Shown: positions 50,367-58,828, numbered from the stretch's first letter. The stretch is 64,000 nucleotides of DNA from Campylobacter concisus (GCF_003048775.2 NZ_CP049272.1:1054001-1118000), one strand, 5' to 3'. Numbers and translations are program-made. The notes: a model not told the origin generated them from the sequence alone.

Positions 50367-50899
50367 TGCACCACAAAATCAGTAAAAAATATGTTTTTTA
50401 TGTAGCCATCATTTAGCACTTCATTTAGCTTGCCTACGATCTCGTCTTTTAGCCTATCTTTGCCTTTTGCAGTGCTTACTTCTTCGTAAGTTTTTGACGA
50501 AAGTGTTCTAATGATAATGTCTCTTAAAAGTGCTTTTTTCTTATCAAGCTCAGGAGTTAGCAACTCATCGCTTTGCTCCATATCGATCTTAGTTTTAAGA
50601 AATCTTGAGCCATTTTCGCTAAGTAAATTTACAATGAACTGATCAAGCGGATATATCGGTCCCATATTTGAATAGTCGTTGCTACCATGCTTTGCCTTAT
50701 TTTGAGCTGGCATGGACTGCGTTTGAGTCTGAGCTGGTGCTTGCATCATGTTTGCCTCTTTTGGCTCGTCAGAACTAAGCATCAAAAACGCGACTAGCCC
50801 TCCAATAACTAGCAGCAAAACAAATATCGCAATGATAATTATCATTAATGCACCATTGCCACCTTTTTTTGCTTTTTTCTCTTCAACTTCTTCAGCCAT
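50363..50899 (-). CDS. fliL: Flagellar basal body-associated protein FliL
   Basis: A 178-residue bitopic membrane protein with a short acidic/basic cytoplasmic N-terminus, one membrane helix ([22 protein letters not shown]) and a periplasmic stomatin-like FliL domain, [26 protein letters not shown] and [14 protein letters not shown]. FliL surrounds the stator and supports torque. The very strong AAAGGAGG ribosome site precedes the ATG. Confidence 0.93.
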   Translation of the reverse strand: MAEEVEEKKAKKGGNGALMIIIIAIFVLLLVIGGLVAFLMLSSDEPKEANMMQAPAQTQTQSMPAQNKAKHGSNDYSNMGPIYPLDQFIVNLLSENGSRFLKTKIDMEQSDELLTPELDKKKALLRDIIIRTLSSKTYEEVSTAKGKDRLKDEIVGKLNEVLNDGYIKNIFFTDFVVQ

Positions 50900-50921
50900 C
50901 TTTCCTCCTTTAAGTTTTGGC

Positions 50922-50931
50922 TATAATTATA
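50922..50931. promoter_or_regulatory. Shared divergent -10 palindrome TATAATTATA between fliL and ybaK
   Basis: The 10-base palindrome offers TATAAT on both strands, 23-27 bases from the fliL start and 30 from the ybaK start. Both genes may initiate from overlapping promoters. The fliL unit is thus probably sigma70-driven rather than sigma54/28. Confidence 0.5.
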
Positions 50932-50957
50932 CAAAAAATTCGCAAAAATGAGAAAAA

Positions 50958-51440
50958 ATGACACATAAGACAAATGCTGCTAGAGCTTTAGATAAGCTAA
51001 AAATTAATTATGAAATTTTAGAATATGAAGTTGATTTAAACGATCTTTCAGCCCTCCACGTAGCAGCTAGCACTAAGCAAAATATAAAGCAAATTTATAA
51101 GACTATCGTTTGTGAGTGTGAGCCTAAAAATTTCGTTGTTGCTTGCTTACAGGGCGATTTGGAGCTTGATCTAAAAGCACTTGCTCACGCGTGTGGCGCC
51201 AAACGCTGCGAGCTTATAAATTTAAAAGACTTAGAAAAGATCACTGGCTACATCAGGGGTGGCTGCTCACCGCTTGCGATGAAAAAGCATTTTGCAACAT
51301 TTATCGATGAACGCGCAAAAGAGCAAGAATGCGTGTTAGTAAGTGCTGGAGTAAGAGGCAAACAGATAAAGATAGCTCCAAATGATCTTTTAAAGGCTTG
51401 TGAGGCAAGTTTCGCCAATATCGCTAGGCTAGCTCTTTAA
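50958..51440 (+). CDS. ybaK: Cys-tRNA(Pro) deacylase YbaK/EbsC family
   Basis: A 160-residue editing enzyme that hydrolyses mischarged Cys-tRNA(Pro). KTNAARALDKLKINYEI at the start, KQIYKTIVCE, the catalytic Lys region and GYIRGGCSPLAMKKHF are conserved. The C-terminus overlaps the convergent methyltransferase gene by 12 bases. Confidence 0.9.
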   Translation: MTHKTNAARALDKLKINYEILEYEVDLNDLSALHVAASTKQNIKQIYKTIVCECEPKNFVVACLQGDLELDLKALAHACGAKRCELINLKDLEKITGYIRGGCSPLAMKKHFATFIDERAKEQECVLVSAGVRGKQIKIAPNDLLKACEASFANIARLAL

Positions 51441-52415
51441 AAACTCTATAAATTTAAACTTCTCGCCTAAAAACTCGGGCGAGAGTAGAAATTTCGCCTG
51501 TTTAGCTGCATTTTCATAGGCTTGCTTGCTACCCTTTTCAAGCACCAAAGATAAAATTTCATCCACACCAAGATCGCAAACTAAAGCCTCGTTTTGTTTT
51601 TTAAATTTAAGCATCTTAAAGCCAGCCTCACTAAAAGCCTCTTTTACTTGCTTAAAGCAAAGACTATATGTTAGATCCGAGCTTTTAAAATATGGCTCAA
51701 GATCTGAAATTTCAAATAAAGAAAATACTTGATGATCTTTAAAAACTCTTAGGCTAAACTCATTTTTTGGCTCAAATTCGCCGTAGTCAAAGCTTAAAAA
51801 TCTCACCTTTTTTGCCACACTTGCAAGTTGGGGCGCAAATTTAGCGTAGCTAGTTGATATCTCGCCCTTTTTTATGCCAAATTTCTTTGCAAGAGCTAGC
51901 AAGTTTTGATCTGCTTTTTGCCAGTGAAATTTTAGATCATCATCCACAAAAAGTATATTTTGTCCGTCTATCACCTCGCAACCAAATGCGTCAAGTAGCT
52001 CATTTGAGATGACAAAAATTTCATCAAACGAGCACTCGCATAAATTTTCATAGTGTTTTATTTTGATGTCATCGCCAAAGCGTTTTGCAAAAGTCTCAAG
52101 CTGTCTTTTACGTAAAATTTTATGAGGTTCGATGATTATAAACTCTAATTTTGGCAAAATTTCTGGCTCAAGCGTAAAAATTCCTTGCGCAAAATCAGCT
52201 AGCATATCGCCAGAGTTTGCGCCAATCTCTACGACCTTGCAAGAGCTAGAAATTTCGCCGTTTTTAAGCAGCTTTAAAAAGTAGTTTGCAAGGCAAGCGC
52301 CAAAGAGATAGCCAACGCTTACATTTGTATAAAAATCGCCCTTTTTACCTATATCTACGCCAAATTTATAGTAGTTTTCATTGACCCAGATATTAAAAAA
52401 CTCGCTAAATTTCAT
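51429..52415 (-). CDS. SAM-dependent methyltransferase, MidA/NDUFAF7-like
   Basis: A 328-residue class I methyltransferase of the MidA (DUF185) family. MKFSEFF and FYTNVSVGYLFG are N-terminal family blocks; KVVEIGANSGDMLADFAQGI is the SAM loop and FEIFVI-type SNELLDAFGCEVI the following strand. The eukaryotic relative methylates a complex I subunit; the bacterial target is unknown. It overlaps the TRIC-like gene by four bases. Confidence 0.85.
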   Translation of the reverse strand: MKFSEFFNIWVNENYYKFGVDIGKKGDFYTNVSVGYLFGACLANYFLKLLKNGEISSSCKVVEIGANSGDMLADFAQGIFTLEPEILPKLEFIIIEPHKILRKRQLETFAKRFGDDIKIKHYENLCECSFDEIFVISNELLDAFGCEVIDGQNILFVDDDLKFHWQKADQNLLALAKKFGIKKGEISTSYAKFAPQLASVAKKVRFLSFDYGEFEPKNEFSLRVFKDHQVFSLFEISDLEPYFKSSDLTYSLCFKQVKEAFSEAGFKMLKFKKQNEALVCDLGVDEILSLVLEKGSKQAYENAAKQAKFLLSPEFLGEKFKFIEFLKS

Positions 52416-53020
52416 AGATCAGGTAGCTTCCAACCTCTGTAAAATGCAAACATCCTAACTGTAATACCAGCAGCGAGCAAGAGCATAGTAAAAAATATAT
52501 TGGTTAGGCCTAGATGATATAGCACAAAGTAAGCAAGCCCCACGCCAAGGCTTATCGTGCCGTAAAGTCCGGTGCGTAAAAACCATGGAATTTCGTTTAG
52601 CAAAATATCTCTTAAGATACCGCCGCCAACGCCGTTAAAAAAGGCGATCATCATGACGCCAAAGATGTTGTAGTTGTACTCAATGGCAACCATCGCACCA
52701 ACGATCGAAAAACAAATAACATCGATCGCATCGGCGAAGATAAATACAAATTTTCGCTCCAAACCTTCTCTTTTTATGTGTAAATTTGCCACTCTTGAAA
52801 CAATCAACATAAAAATGACAACGCTTACCGGCATATAGTGTGTAAATGAATAAACCGCCCTACCAACAAGCATATCACGCATGATACCGCCACCAAGTGC
52901 AGTCAAAAATGCAGACAAAAAGACTCCAAGCCAGTCACACTCCTTTTTTACTGCAAATAAAAAGCCACTAAGTGCAGCTGATGCGATACCGACGTATTCG
53001 ACAAAAAGTATTAAACTCAT
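52412..53020 (-). CDS. TRIC-family (YicG/UPF0126) membrane channel
   Basis: A 202-residue protein with seven predicted helices and the duplicated glycine motif of the family: GGGIMRDMLVGR and GGGILRDILLNEIPWFL. Prokaryotic TRIC proteins form trimeric cation or amino acid channels. GCGCAGTG-like regulatory sequence is not seen; the ribosome site AAGGAAAAAAT is good. It is co-transcribed with the MidA-like gene. Confidence 0.9.
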   Translation of the reverse strand: MSLILFVEYVGIASAALSGFLFAVKKECDWLGVFLSAFLTALGGGIMRDMLVGRAVYSFTHYMPVSVVIFMLIVSRVANLHIKREGLERKFVFIFADAIDVICFSIVGAMVAIEYNYNIFGVMMIAFFNGVGGGILRDILLNEIPWFLRTGLYGTISLGVGLAYFVLYHLGLTNIFFTMLLLAAGITVRMFAFYRGWKLPDL

Positions 53021-53137
53021 ATTTTTTCCTTAAAAGGTCGCATTTTATAATGAACTCTCATAAAAAATCATTAATAATATTTTTACCATTAGTTTATTTT
53101 AGGCTATAATAACGAAAAATTTAAGGAAGGAATTTTA

Positions 53138-53800
53138 ATGAAAAGACTATTGATCATATTTCTTGCTGGTTTATTTTTCACGCCAAACTTAAATGCTGAT
53201 GTGATCCAAAATCAAAAGCTAAAAAATGCAATAAATATTTTAAATGCTTTTGGTGCAAGAAATTTAAAGCCAAACACTAAATTTGAAGGCATAAAAGCGA
53301 TCGCCATAATCCCTGATGTGACAAAAGCAGGCGCTATCGTTACTGGCTCAACAGGCAAAGGCGTATTTATCGCTAAAAACGATGATGGTGAATGGTCAAG
53401 CCCATTTTTTGTAAATTACACATCTGGAAGCATAGGCTTACAGCTTGGTTACAGCTCAGCTGACATGATCATATTATTTAAAAATTCAGAAGCTTATGCA
53501 AATTTATTTAATGCAAAAGATACGATCAGTCTAAAAGCAGAAGCAACTGGTGGCGTTGGTAACGAAGTAGCGATCACAAGTGATTTGCCTGAAATTTCAG
53601 CATTTGCTGAGGAGCGTGGCAAGACAAGTGGTGCTTTTGTAGGCGTTAGTCTAGATGTGGCAAGGCTTAAAATAAATATACAAGATACAAATGATTACTA
53701 TGAGCGAATGTATGATTTTGAAAATATCTACAACAATAGTCCAAAAGCTAGTAAATACACTCTAAAATTTAAAGAAATAATCTCAAAATACTTCTTATAA
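53138..53800 (+). CDS. SYLF (Ysc84-like) lipid-binding domain protein, paralog 2
   Basis: A 220-residue exported protein with signal peptide KRLLIIFLAGLFFTPNLNA. The SYLF pattern is IKAIAIIPDVTKAGAIVTGSTGKGVFI, then YTSGSIGLQLGYSSADMIILF and KTSGAFVGVSLDVARL. It is a diverged paralog of the protein at 43020-43616. AAGGAAGG lies before the ATG. It stands alone and ends in a clear terminator. Confidence 0.9.
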   Translation: MKRLLIIFLAGLFFTPNLNADVIQNQKLKNAINILNAFGARNLKPNTKFEGIKAIAIIPDVTKAGAIVTGSTGKGVFIAKNDDGEWSSPFFVNYTSGSIGLQLGYSSADMIILFKNSEAYANLFNAKDTISLKAEATGGVGNEVAITSDLPEISAFAEERGKTSGAFVGVSLDVARLKINIQDTNDYYERMYDFENIYNNSPKASKYTLKFKEIISKYFL

Positions 53801-53809
53801 CTCAAATTT

Positions 53810-53845
53810 CTTGGCTCATTAAGTGAGTCAAGAGCTCTTTTTATT
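53810..53845 (+). terminator. Rho-independent terminator after the second SYLF gene
   Basis: CTTGGCTCA (53810-53818) pairs with TGAGTCAAG (53824-53832) including one G-T, and a TTTTTATTTTT run follows. It is nine bases after the stop codon. Confidence 0.75.
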
Positions 53846-53890
53846 TTTACTTTTTTATTAATTTTATAGAAGTTATGGCTTAGCTTTTTG

Positions 53891-54100
53891 CTAAACCATA
53901 AATAGTGAAACAAAGCGTTTTTTAGGGATTGGAGAAAATTGAGTCATATACTCAAACGCTTCTTCGTAATCGCCATCTGTATATTGTGCAACTTGTTCGA
54001 TGAGCTCATAAAGCTCCTCGTCGTCCATAGAATCAAAACTGCCTCTATTTTCTAAAACCTCTAACAAAACGGCGTCTAATTCAAGCTCGTCGTAAGTCAT
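53891..54100 (-). CDS. Small acidic conserved protein
   Basis: A 69-residue acidic protein without signal or membrane segment (YDELELDAVLLEVLENRGSF, DDEELYELIEQVAQYTDGDY). I place the start at the ATG at 54100 because AAGGAAT precedes it, dropping a 16-residue upstream extension. It lies convergent to the SYLF gene and divergent from the Fur-family gene. I do not recognise a function. Confidence 0.65.
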   Translation of the reverse strand: MTYDELELDAVLLEVLENRGSFDSMDDEELYELIEQVAQYTDGDYEEAFEYMTQFSPIPKKRFVSLFMV

Positions 54101-54224
54101 TTTATTCCTTAATTTTGATTTAAAAAATGCGACACTATACCAAAACAATCTTATAAAATACTTTACTTGAAATTCGTAAGAAATTTTATGCTTTTTTTAT
54201 AAGTAAAGTTGTAAAATCCTTATA

Positions 54225-54240
54225 TTCATTATCATTTTAG
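54225..54240. promoter_or_regulatory. Candidate Fur box before the Fur-family gene
   Basis: TTCATTATCATTTTAG contains the AATGATAATGA-type core (reverse strand) of Fur-family operators. It lies about 10 bases before the GTG start, so it could mediate autoregulation. Confidence 0.4.
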
Positions 54241-54250
54241 TTAGGTTTTT

Positions 54251-54697
54251 GTGGATAATTTTGAACTATTTTATAAGCATTTTAAAGAGTTTTTGGAAGC
54301 CTTTGGGCAAAAAAGCTCAGAGTTAAAAGAACAAATTTTGCATGTACTTTTCATTAGCAACTCTCATCTAAGTGCTCAAGAAATTTCTTCAGAAATTTAC
54401 AAAATTCACAAGAATGAAATTTCAATGACATCAATTTACTCGTTTTTAAATTTTCTCGAAATGCATCATCTTGCAAACTGCTTTGAAGAAAATGGAGTAA
54501 AGAAATTTGAGCTAAATTTAAAATCCTCGCACGATCATTTGATATGTGAAATTTGTGAAAAGATAGTTGATTTTGAAGATGAGATGATAGAGCAAAGGCA
54601 AGAGCAAATTTGCAAAGAAAAAAATTTTAGTGAGCAGTCGCATACGATGATACTTTATGGCATTTGCAGTGATTGCCAAGAGAAAAATGGAAATTAA
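54251..54697 (+). CDS. Fur-family transcriptional regulator
   Basis: A 148-residue metalloregulator. The winged helix is QILHVLFISNSHLSAQEISSEIY...ISMTSIYSFLNFLE, then the metal-binding SSHDHLICEICEKIVDFEDEMIE with Fur-type His and CxxC, and a C-terminal GICSDC pair completing a structural zinc site. The start is GTG at 54251. Sequence alone does not tell Fur from PerR or Zur. It sits immediately before the fez-like operon and is the natural candidate for controlling it in response to iron. Confidence 0.88.
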   Translation: MDNFELFYKHFKEFLEAFGQKSSELKEQILHVLFISNSHLSAQEISSEIYKIHKNEISMTSIYSFLNFLEMHHLANCFEENGVKKFELNLKSSHDHLICEICEKIVDFEDEMIEQRQEQICKEKNFSEQSHTMILYGICSDCQEKNGN

Positions 54698-54700
54698 ATT

Positions 54701-54735
54701 TTATCATTTCATTTTACTTTTTGATAATGAAAAAC
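54701..54735. promoter_or_regulatory. Candidate Fur-family operator before the fez-like operon
   Basis: TTATCATTTCATT and TTGATAATGAAAA carry Fur-box-like halves; TTTCATT and AATGAAA are complementary. It lies 65-98 bases before the first operon gene. The match is imperfect. Confidence 0.4.
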
Positions 54736-54798
54736 AAAAAAATTTCAGATTTATTTAAGCTGTGAAATAGATAATATGCAATTAAAAAAAGGATGAAA

Positions 54799-55122
54799 AT
54801 GGATATAAAAACACAAACTTTAGCACAAGTTGCAAGCTATTTTTCAATGATAGCTCACACAAACGGTAGACTAAGAGTAAGAGTTAGTCCAAAGATAAAA
54901 GAGCTAAGTAGCAGCGTAAATTTAGCTAGCCTAGATGATGTGATAGCTCAGATAAATGGTATAAAAAATGTAAAATTTAACAAGCTAATCGGCTCTGTAA
55001 CGATCGAATATGATCATGAAATTTTTCCAAAAAACCTTTGGGAAGATCTTTTAAAAGGGCAAAATTTGGAAGAGATTTCAACTAGAGTAAATGAAGTTGC
55101 AAAAGAAGTGAAATATGCTTAA
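54799..55122 (+). CDS. HMA2-like protein with Arg-rich motif, first gene of fez-like operon
   Basis: A 107-residue soluble protein with the ferredoxin-like layout of HMA domains but no CxxC metal site. Near the N-terminus SMIAHTNGRLRVRV places alternating arginines, resembling the R-rich motif that I know from ferrosome-associated (Fez) proteins. A comparable LAHKSKNRARF occurs in the ATPase at the end of the operon. NLASLDDVIAQINGIKNVKFNKLIGSVTIEYD is the HMA-type strand-helix-strand. The ATG at 54799 has AAAGGA with five bases of spacing, better than the ATG at 54793. It overlaps the next gene by eight bases. Confidence 0.8.
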   Translation: MDIKTQTLAQVASYFSMIAHTNGRLRVRVSPKIKELSSSVNLASLDDVIAQINGIKNVKFNKLIGSVTIEYDHEIFPKNLWEDLLKGQNLEEISTRVNEVAKEVKYA

Positions 55123-55765
55123 TGAACTTTTAAATGCATCATATACCAGCGAAAAGAATGCACTTAGCTTATATGAAAATTTAGCTTCATTTGGTGATGT
55201 TTTTAACGAGATCGCAAATATCAGAAAAAATGCGATCATCTTGATAGAAAAATTTGCGAGCACACATGATTATGAGCTTGCTTGCGAAAATGAAGCTATA
55301 TTTTTGCCGGCAAAAAATAAAGAAGATGCGCTGATACAAGCTTTAAACTATGAGTTAGAGCTAAATAAAATGTATGAAAAATTTTGTGAAAGCTTAGATG
55401 ATGAAGAGCTAAAAGATCTATTTTTTAGACTTTGGGCTACTTCAAATAACGAATATGTCGCCTCTTTAAAACAACGCTTAAAAGAAATTTATAGTGGCTG
55501 TGAAATAAAAAATGAGCTAAATTTAAATGAAATTTCACAAAATTTTGAGCAAAATGGCATAACAAATATTTTAGAAAACTATCAAAATGACTTTAATGAG
55601 ATAACTAAAAGCTTGCAAAATATCGCAAGTGGCAAGGCTGATAAAAGCGAGTTAGCAAAGATAACTAATAATCCAAATTTCTCGTTTTTTAGCGGACTTG
55701 CGCTTGGGGCATTAGGCATTTCAGTAGTTAGTAAAAATTTTAATAAGGATGAAGAAAATGAATAA
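55115..55765 (+). CDS. Ferritin-like protein with C-terminal membrane segment
   Basis: A 216-residue protein with a four-helix ferritin-like region: SEKNALSLYENLASFGDVFNEIANIR and ALNYELELNKMYEKFCESL, then ELKDLFFRLWATSNNEYVASLKQRL. Glu residues recur at helix positions suited for iron. A glycine-rich hydrophobic helix near the end (SFFSGLALGALGISVV) would tether it to a membrane, unlike soluble ferritins. It is co-translated with the HMA-like gene. A role in iron handling is inference from fold and operon. Confidence 0.78.
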   Translation: MLNELLNASYTSEKNALSLYENLASFGDVFNEIANIRKNAIILIEKFASTHDYELACENEAIFLPAKNKEDALIQALNYELELNKMYEKFCESLDDEELKDLFFRLWATSNNEYVASLKQRLKEIYSGCEIKNELNLNEISQNFEQNGITNILENYQNDFNEITKSLQNIASGKADKSELAKITNNPNFSFFSGLALGALGISVVSKNFNKDEENE

Positions 55766-55796
55766 TTTACAAAATCAAACAAAGAAAGGATTTAAA

Positions 55797-56108
55797 ATGG
55801 CATTACCATTTTTAGCAGGTTTAGCAGTAGGCGGTTTAGCAATAGCTGCTTGGAATAAAAGAGATAAGATCAAAGAGTACGCCCAAGATGGCTTTGATAA
55901 AGGCAAAGAGGCCGCAAAAGATCTTTACAAAAAAGGTAAAAGTGTTGCAAAAGATGCAAAAGACTTTATAGTAAAAGAAGAAAAAAAAGCAAAACGTGGT
56001 GCTAAAAAAGTAGAAAAAGAGGCTGAAAAAGTGGTAAAGAAAACAAGAAAACCACGCGCTAAAAAGCCAGCCGCTCCAAAAGCTATCACACCAAACGATA
56101 TAGCTTAA
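55797..56108 (+). CDS. YtxH-like membrane protein with Lys/Ala-rich tail
   Basis: A 103-residue protein: one N-terminal glycine-rich membrane helix (LPFLAGLAVGGLAIAAW), then an extremely Lys-rich amphipathic tail with pseudo-repeats (EAAKDLYKKGKSVAKDAKDF). The tail ends in a histone-like KKTRKPRAKKPAAPKA. I choose the ATG at 55797 (AAAGGA six bases upstream) although ATG at 55758 overlapping the previous stop is possible. The glycine-x3-glycine helix may pack in assemblies. Same operon as the ferritin-like and ATPase genes. Confidence 0.75.
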   Translation: MALPFLAGLAVGGLAIAAWNKRDKIKEYAQDGFDKGKEAAKDLYKKGKSVAKDAKDFIVKEEKKAKRGAKKVEKEAEKVVKKTRKPRAKKPAAPKAITPNDIA

Positions 56109-56117
56109 GGATAGAGA

Positions 56118-56432
56118 ATGCAAGAAAATAGTCTTTTTACACTTTCAAGCACAAGACTTCCATTTGATCACTTCATCAGCGGTGCTTTAATCGCTGGTAT
56201 GGGTGCAGCTGCACTTGGCTTTAGCGACTATCTAAATAATAGAGCGACTAAAAAAGATATCGCTAAAAAGATAGCAAAATACGCTGTAACAGGTGGTTTT
56301 GTAGGTGCTGTTGGCATTCATGCTTCAAATTTAATAGCACAAAAAAAATATCTAAATGCGGCAGCTTTTACAGCAGCTGGTATCGGCGGTCTTTTGATAG
56401 CAGAAAAACTAATAAAATTGGAGAGTAAATAA
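56118..56432 (+). CDS. Small glycine-rich membrane protein of fez-like operon
   Basis: A 104-residue protein with three hydrophobic glycine/alanine-rich helices: FISGALIAGMGAAALGF, YAVTGGFVGAVGIHASNLI and AAFTAAGIGGLLIAEKLI, with a basic loop (NRATKKDIAKKIAKY) between. I do not recognise a family, but small helical glycine-zipper proteins accompany P1B-ATPases in fez and similar clusters. AAGGATAGAGA precedes the ATG. It shares one base with the next gene. Confidence 0.75.
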   Translation: MQENSLFTLSSTRLPFDHFISGALIAGMGAAALGFSDYLNNRATKKDIAKKIAKYAVTGGFVGAVGIHASNLIAQKKYLNAAAFTAAGIGGLLIAEKLIKLESK

Positions 56433-56755
56433 TGAATAACCCTTACATTAATGAAGAAAACATAGCAAGTGAAACTGCAGCTAACAATGCAGCAGCTGCT
56501 CAGCCAAGCGCAATCGATAATGCAATAAACAATGCAGCTCAAAATTTACCATTTGTGCCTGAAAATTTTAATGCTGCTGGCTTTGTAAAAGGTCTAGTTT
56601 TAGGTGGTATCGCAGCTTATGTACTGACTAATCCAAAAGCACAAGAGTGCGTATTTAAAGCGATTATCAAAGGTGGCGAGCTTATAAATGCTGGCATAGA
56701 AGAACTAAAAGAGCGTTTTGAAGATGTCAAAGCAGAACTTGACTCACAAAAATAA
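56432..56755 (+). CDS. Small Ala/Asn-rich single-helix membrane protein of fez-like operon
   Basis: A 107-residue protein. The first half is Asn/Ala-rich and probably disordered; one membrane helix (FVKGLVLGGIAAYVLTNPKAQE) with glycines follows, then a charged amphipathic tail (ELKERFEDVKAELDSQK). This YtxH-like layout resembles the gene at 55797. It overlaps the ATPase start by 32 bases, so the ATPase is translated in coupling with it. Confidence 0.72.
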   Translation: MNNPYINEENIASETAANNAAAAQPSAIDNAINNAAQNLPFVPENFNAAGFVKGLVLGGIAAYVLTNPKAQECVFKAIIKGGELINAGIEELKERFEDVKAELDSQK

Positions 56756-58814
56756 GATCACTCTAGCTCACAAGAGTAAAAATAGAGCGAGGTTTATTTG
56801 CGAGAGCCTAAACGCTAGAAGCGACGTCAGCGCTATCGAGGCTGCGATCTCAGAGCGAACTGATGCACTAAGTGTTCGTGTAAATAAATACGCAAAAAGT
56901 ATTATCGTTGAATACAATAAAAACTACGATAAAATTTTAAACTTTATAAAGAGCTATGAATTTCCAACAAAGGCTAAAGATCCAAATTTGCCAAGCAAGG
57001 CAAATATCTATAAGGCTGCTGCTGCACTTGGTATAACACCATTTATGAGCAATAAAACTCTAAAATCAGCCGTGACTCTTTATGCCACAGCGCCAAATTT
57101 AATAGAAGGTGCAAAAGAGCTAAGACATGAGGGCGTCACTTCAAAAGTGCTTGAGGCAACTGCCATTGGTACTAGCCTAGCAATGGGCGATCATTTAGCA
57201 GCAAATAGCACAAATTTGATGATAAATATCGGCGAATATATGGAAGAAAGTGCTAGTCACAAAAGCGATGATCTCATCAAAGAGCTAGCAAAACCAAATA
57301 TCGAAGAAGTCTGGGTCGAGAGAAATTTAAATGGTGAAAAGACGCTTGAAAAAGTAAAAACCGAAAATTTAAAAAAGGGCGACATCGTAGTAGTTGGAGC
57401 TGGTGAGACGATAGGCGTTGATGGTTATATCGTTGAAGGTAACGCCGATGTAAATCAAGTCTCAATGACCGGAGAGGCTGAACCTATACCAAAAGCTAGA
57501 GGTGACCGTGTTATAAGTGGCACCGTGGTTGATGAAGGTAGGATAAAAATTTGGGCTGAAAATGTAGGTAGTGATACAGCAACAGCTAGGATCAAAGAGT
57601 ACATACAAACTTCACTCAATGAAAAATCAGCCATTGGCGTAAAAGCGTTAAAACTAGCCGATAAACTTGTGCCTGTTACGCTCTCGCTTGCTGGACTTTC
57701 ATACATTATAAATAAAAATATGAATAGTGTTGCTAGCGTACTTCAAGCGGACTACTCTTGCGCATTAAAGCTTGCTACACCAGTTGCTTTTAAATCAAGT
57801 ATCTCAAAAGCAGGCAGAAATGGCATTCTTGTAAAAGGTGCAAAAGCGATCGAAGCTTTAAGCTCAGTTGACACTTTTGTATTTGACAAGACCGGCACTC
57901 TGACGCATGGACGCCTAAGCGTAGTTGAAATTTATTCATTTAAAGAGGGCTTTTCTCAAAATGATATATTAAATTTAACTGCAAGTGCCGAGGAGCACTA
58001 CTTTCATCCAGTAGCCGAAGCAATAGTGGAAGCTGCAAATAAGCGTGGCTTCCACCATATTCATCACGATGAAGTTGAATTTATCGTAGCTCATGGCGTA
58101 AAAACTGCGATGCACGGCAAAGAGGTGGTTATAGGCAGTAGACACTTCTTGGAAGATGACGAGATGATAAGTTTTAAAGCTCATGAAGCTTTAATAAGCA
58201 AAGCATTAAATAGCGGCTTAACCTTACTCTACGTAGGATATGATAAAGAGCTAGTCGGCGTCATCGCTATGAAAGATGATATGAGAGAAAACGCAAAAGA
58301 TATGGTTAAAAAGCTAAGAAGCCTTGGCGTAAAAGAGGTCGTCATGCTAAGCGGCGACATCAAAAGCAAGGCTGAAGAGGTGGCACGCGAGCTAGGGCTT
58401 GATAGGGTCTATGCAGAGTGCTTACCAACAGATAAAGCAGCTATCATCGAAGAGCTAAAGAGTGAGGGCAAAAAAGTAGCCTTTGTGGGAGATGGTATAA
58501 ATGATGCTCCAAGCCTAACTAAGGCAAATGTGGGTATAAGTATGCACAAGGGTGCTGATATAGCTAAAGCGACGGCTGACATAAGTCTTTTAAAAGACGA
58601 CATCATGAGCGTAGCTCTCGTAAAAGAGCTAGCAAATAAAACAATGGACTTAATTAGCTCAAATTTCCGCTCAACCGTCGGCGTAAACACAGCTATACTA
58701 AGTGCAGCGACACTTGGCATGTTAAATCCAATAGCAACTGCCATGCTTCATAATGGTACAACGATTTGGCTTTTATTAAATTCAATGAAGGGCGTAAAAT
58801 TCAAATCAAAATAA
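56724..58814 (+). CDS. P1B-type metal-transporting ATPase, FezB (P1B-6)-like
   Basis: A 696-residue P-type ATPase. An N-terminal HMA2-like domain without CxxC carries LAHKSKNRARF. The transport helix reads DYSCALKLATP in place of CPC; this SCALK site fits the P1B-6 group to which the ferrosome protein FezB belongs. Catalytic motifs are complete: TGEAEPIPK actuator loop, FDKTGTLT, the P1B-specific HP motif in YFHPVAEAI, and GDGINDAPSL. It pumps a metal, probably ferrous iron, across a membrane. I start at ATG 56724 within the previous gene. FezB identity is inference from motif and operon. Confidence 0.8.
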   Translation: MSKQNLTHKNKITLAHKSKNRARFICESLNARSDVSAIEAAISERTDALSVRVNKYAKSIIVEYNKNYDKILNFIKSYEFPTKAKDPNLPSKANIYKAAAALGITPFMSNKTLKSAVTLYATAPNLIEGAKELRHEGVTSKVLEATAIGTSLAMGDHLAANSTNLMINIGEYMEESASHKSDDLIKELAKPNIEEVWVERNLNGEKTLEKVKTENLKKGDIVVVGAGETIGVDGYIVEGNADVNQVSMTGEAEPIPKARGDRVISGTVVDEGRIKIWAENVGSDTATARIKEYIQTSLNEKSAIGVKALKLADKLVPVTLSLAGLSYIINKNMNSVASVLQADYSCALKLATPVAFKSSISKAGRNGILVKGAKAIEALSSVDTFVFDKTGTLTHGRLSVVEIYSFKEGFSQNDILNLTASAEEHYFHPVAEAIVEAANKRGFHHIHHDEVEFIVAHGVKTAMHGKEVVIGSRHFLEDDEMISFKAHEALISKALNSGLTLLYVGYDKELVGVIAMKDDMRENAKDMVKKLRSLGVKEVVMLSGDIKSKAEEVARELGLDRVYAECLPTDKAAIIEELKSEGKKVAFVGDGINDAPSLTKANVGISMHKGADIAKATADISLLKDDIMSVALVKELANKTMDLISSNFRSTVGVNTAILSAATLGMLNPIATAMLHNGTTIWLLLNSMKGVKFKSK

Positions 58815-58828
58815 ATTTGAAAGGGTAG

